A DNA stretch of 6,740 nt. Origin: CAZXEU01 sp964639665 (GTDB lineage Bacteria; Bacteroidota; Rhodothermia; Rhodothermales; Bin80). The position numbers were made by a program, and so were the translations under genes. Positions 5,509 to 6,740 of this stretch are shown here, piece after piece (the stretch's first letter is position 1; each line of letters opens with the position of its first letter). The DNA is taken from positions 1-6,740 of the forward strand of contig CAZXEU010000148.1 in assembly GCA_964639665.1 (NCBI GenBank), in the 5' to 3' direction. The notes beneath the pieces are model-generated. The model saw only the letters and a list, made by a program, of their open reading frames with translations, did not search any database and was not told the origin of the DNA.

Positions 5509-6740
5509 ATGTTCCGATTACTCATCGCCAAGGAGCTGCGGGAGACGATCCTGACCGCAAAGTTTGCTTCAACATTTGGCGTGTGCTCGATTCTTATCCT
5601 GGCTTCCTTCTACGTGGGCGCGCGCAATTACCAGGTGAGTCAGGAGGAATATGAGGCTGCAGTAGCCGAGAATCTTACGCAGATGGAAGGGCTCACCGAG
5701 TGGTCGAGGATCTCTCACAGGATTTCCTTGCCGCCACAGCCCCTGGCCGCGCTGGTCTCCGGCATTTCCAACGACATAGGCAGGACAGCGGACATGCGAA
5801 CTCGCGGTGAGCTTCGCTTCGAGGACAGCCGCTACAACGAAGATCCCATTTTCGCGGTCTTCCGATTCCTGGACCTGGAGTTCCTCTTCACCACCGTATT
5901 GTCCTTATTTGCCGTTCTGTTCGCTTTCGACGCCGTTAACGGGGAGAAGGAGAGAGGGACATTGAGGCTGTCTTTCGCCGCTCCCCTTGCGAAGGACACC
6001 TACATACTCAGCAAGCTTCTGGGCTCGTTTGCCGCTCTGGCTTTGCCGCTGTTGATTCCAATCCTAATTGGCTCGCTGCTCTTGCCCATACTTGGCGTCC
6101 CCATGGACACGGACAGCTGGCTTCGGCTGGGCATGATCATACTGGCCGGCTACCTGTACGTGGGCGTATTCCTATGTCTTTCCATATTCATCTCAACGCT
6201 CACCCAGCGCTCAGCCAGCTCGTTTCTGCTGATTCTCGTTTTCTGGATCGTTACCGTCATGGTCATTCCTAGAACGGCGGTATTGGTTGCGGGAAGAGCC
6301 GTGGACGTGCCGTCCATCGACATGGTGAATTTCCAGAAGAACCGGTTCAGGGCCCAGCTTCTGCTGGAAGATTCCAGGGCCATGCGGGCCTGGCAGCAGG
6401 AGAACCCGATGTCGGGAGGCGATGGAATGCAGTGGGTGCAGGACTTCATGGCCTTCATGGGCGAACAAAGGGATGTCCGCGACCAGAAGATGGAGGAGTT
6501 TTCGGGAAGACTGAACGAAGAAAGGCGCAACCGTGAATCCGTCCGCCAGACCTACGCGCTCGGCATCGCCCGGATCTCTCCGACATCGGTGTTTTCCATC
6601 CTGGCCTCCCGTCTGGCTGCTACCTCGCTCGGACTGAAGGAGCGTTTCCAGAATGCGGCTTACGACTACCAGAGCGAATACGCGCAGTTTCAAGAGCAGA
6701 AGGGAGGCGGCACCGGGATGATGTTTCGGATTCGGACGCA
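5509..6740 (+). CDS. ABC-2 type exporter permease, NosY/GldF-like, cut at the window end
   Basis: This is an inner-membrane subunit that forms the transport path with the upstream ATPase. The frame is open from the ATG at 5509 to the window end, 410 codons, with no stop. It starts MFRLLIAKELRETILTAKF, a cytoplasmic leader ending in TM1 (about 19-38). A periplasmic stretch of about 80 residues follows, then TM2 (about 124-143). The cytoplasmic NGEKERGTLRL (144-154), a coupling motif typical of ABC-2 permeases, is next, then TM3 (about 170-195), TM4 (about 205-228) and TM5 (about 237-253). The remaining 150 or more residues are hydrophilic and rich in Glu, Arg and Gln, a large outer loop expected before a final membrane segment outside the window. 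The ribosome binding site is weak (agg at 5503-5505). Cotranscription with the ATPase is likely. The next gene may be a second permease, as is common for this family; the substrate is unknown. Confidence 0.9.
   Translation, partial: MFRLLIAKELRETILTAKFASTFGVCSILILASFYVGARNYQVSQEEYEAAVAENLTQMEGLTEWSRISHRISLPPQPLAALVSGISNDIGRTADMRTRGELRFEDSRYNEDPIFAVFRFLDLEFLFTTVLSLFAVLFAFDAVNGEKERGTLRLSFAAPLAKDTYILSKLLGSFAALALPLLIPILIGSLLLPILGVPMDTDSWLRLGMIILAGYLYVGVFLCLSIFISTLTQRSASSFLLILVFWIVTVMVIPRTAVLVAGRAVDVPSIDMVNFQKNRFRAQLLLEDSRAMRAWQQENPMSGGDGMQWVQDFMAFMGEQRDVRDQKMEEFSGRLNEERRNRESVRQTYALGIARISPTSVFSILASRLAATSLGLKERFQNAAYDYQSEYAQFQEQKGGGTGMMFRIRT

Noticed and set aside
6211..6693. 160-aa open frame on the - strand near the right edge
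   Set aside because: It is antisense to the permease frame, which has clear membrane segments and the GEKERGTL motif.

Overview
The window is ordinary bacterial chromosome with one possibly mobile margin. GC content is moderate to high by eye, and genes are dense in the centre. The long PurC (322 aa, with GKREICG and DEVHTPDSSR blocks) looks most like the PurC of Bacteroidota/Rhodothermota-type bacteria. None of the six genes has a strong Shine-Dalgarno sequence, which fits that group. This placement is an inference from remembered family features, not a search result.

Layout. Positions 1-232 hold no convincing gene. They contain a palindromic stretch (38-78) and two or three tandem copies of a TTAATTGTCGTC-type motif (93-153). 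These resemble transposase-binding repeats at the ends of Tn7-like/Mu-like elements. Next comes a NadS/HigA-like XRE regulator on the + strand (233-646) with no toxin partner in view. It converges on purC; a long imperfect hairpin (716-776) lies between the two genes.

Positions 812-2847 (- strand) carry a LacI-family repressor gene followed 11 nt later by purC, apparently a two-gene operon. Divergent from it, across a 182-nt control region, is a MalK/UgpC-type sugar ABC ATPase (3030-4148) with no permease or binding-protein gene next to it. The control region contains a perfect 15-bp palindrome, further ATTAC/GTAAT half-sites, and a good sigma70-type promoter for ugpC whose -35 element lies inside an 8-bp palindrome with a CG centre. 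This layout suggests that the LacI protein controls itself, purC and the ATPase.

A 536-nt stretch without a recognisable gene follows (4149-4684). It holds a weak terminator-like hairpin and a few promoter-like words. The last part is an ABC-2 type exporter: an ATPase of the CcmA/NosF/GldA type (4685-5470) and, 38 nt downstream, a NosY/GldF-like permease (5509 onwards) that is cut by the window end.

No CRISPR array, rRNA, tRNA or complete transposase gene was seen. The points most worth checking are the tandem repeats at the left edge, the lacI-purC pairing with its divergent operator region, and the long hairpin between the XRE gene and purC.
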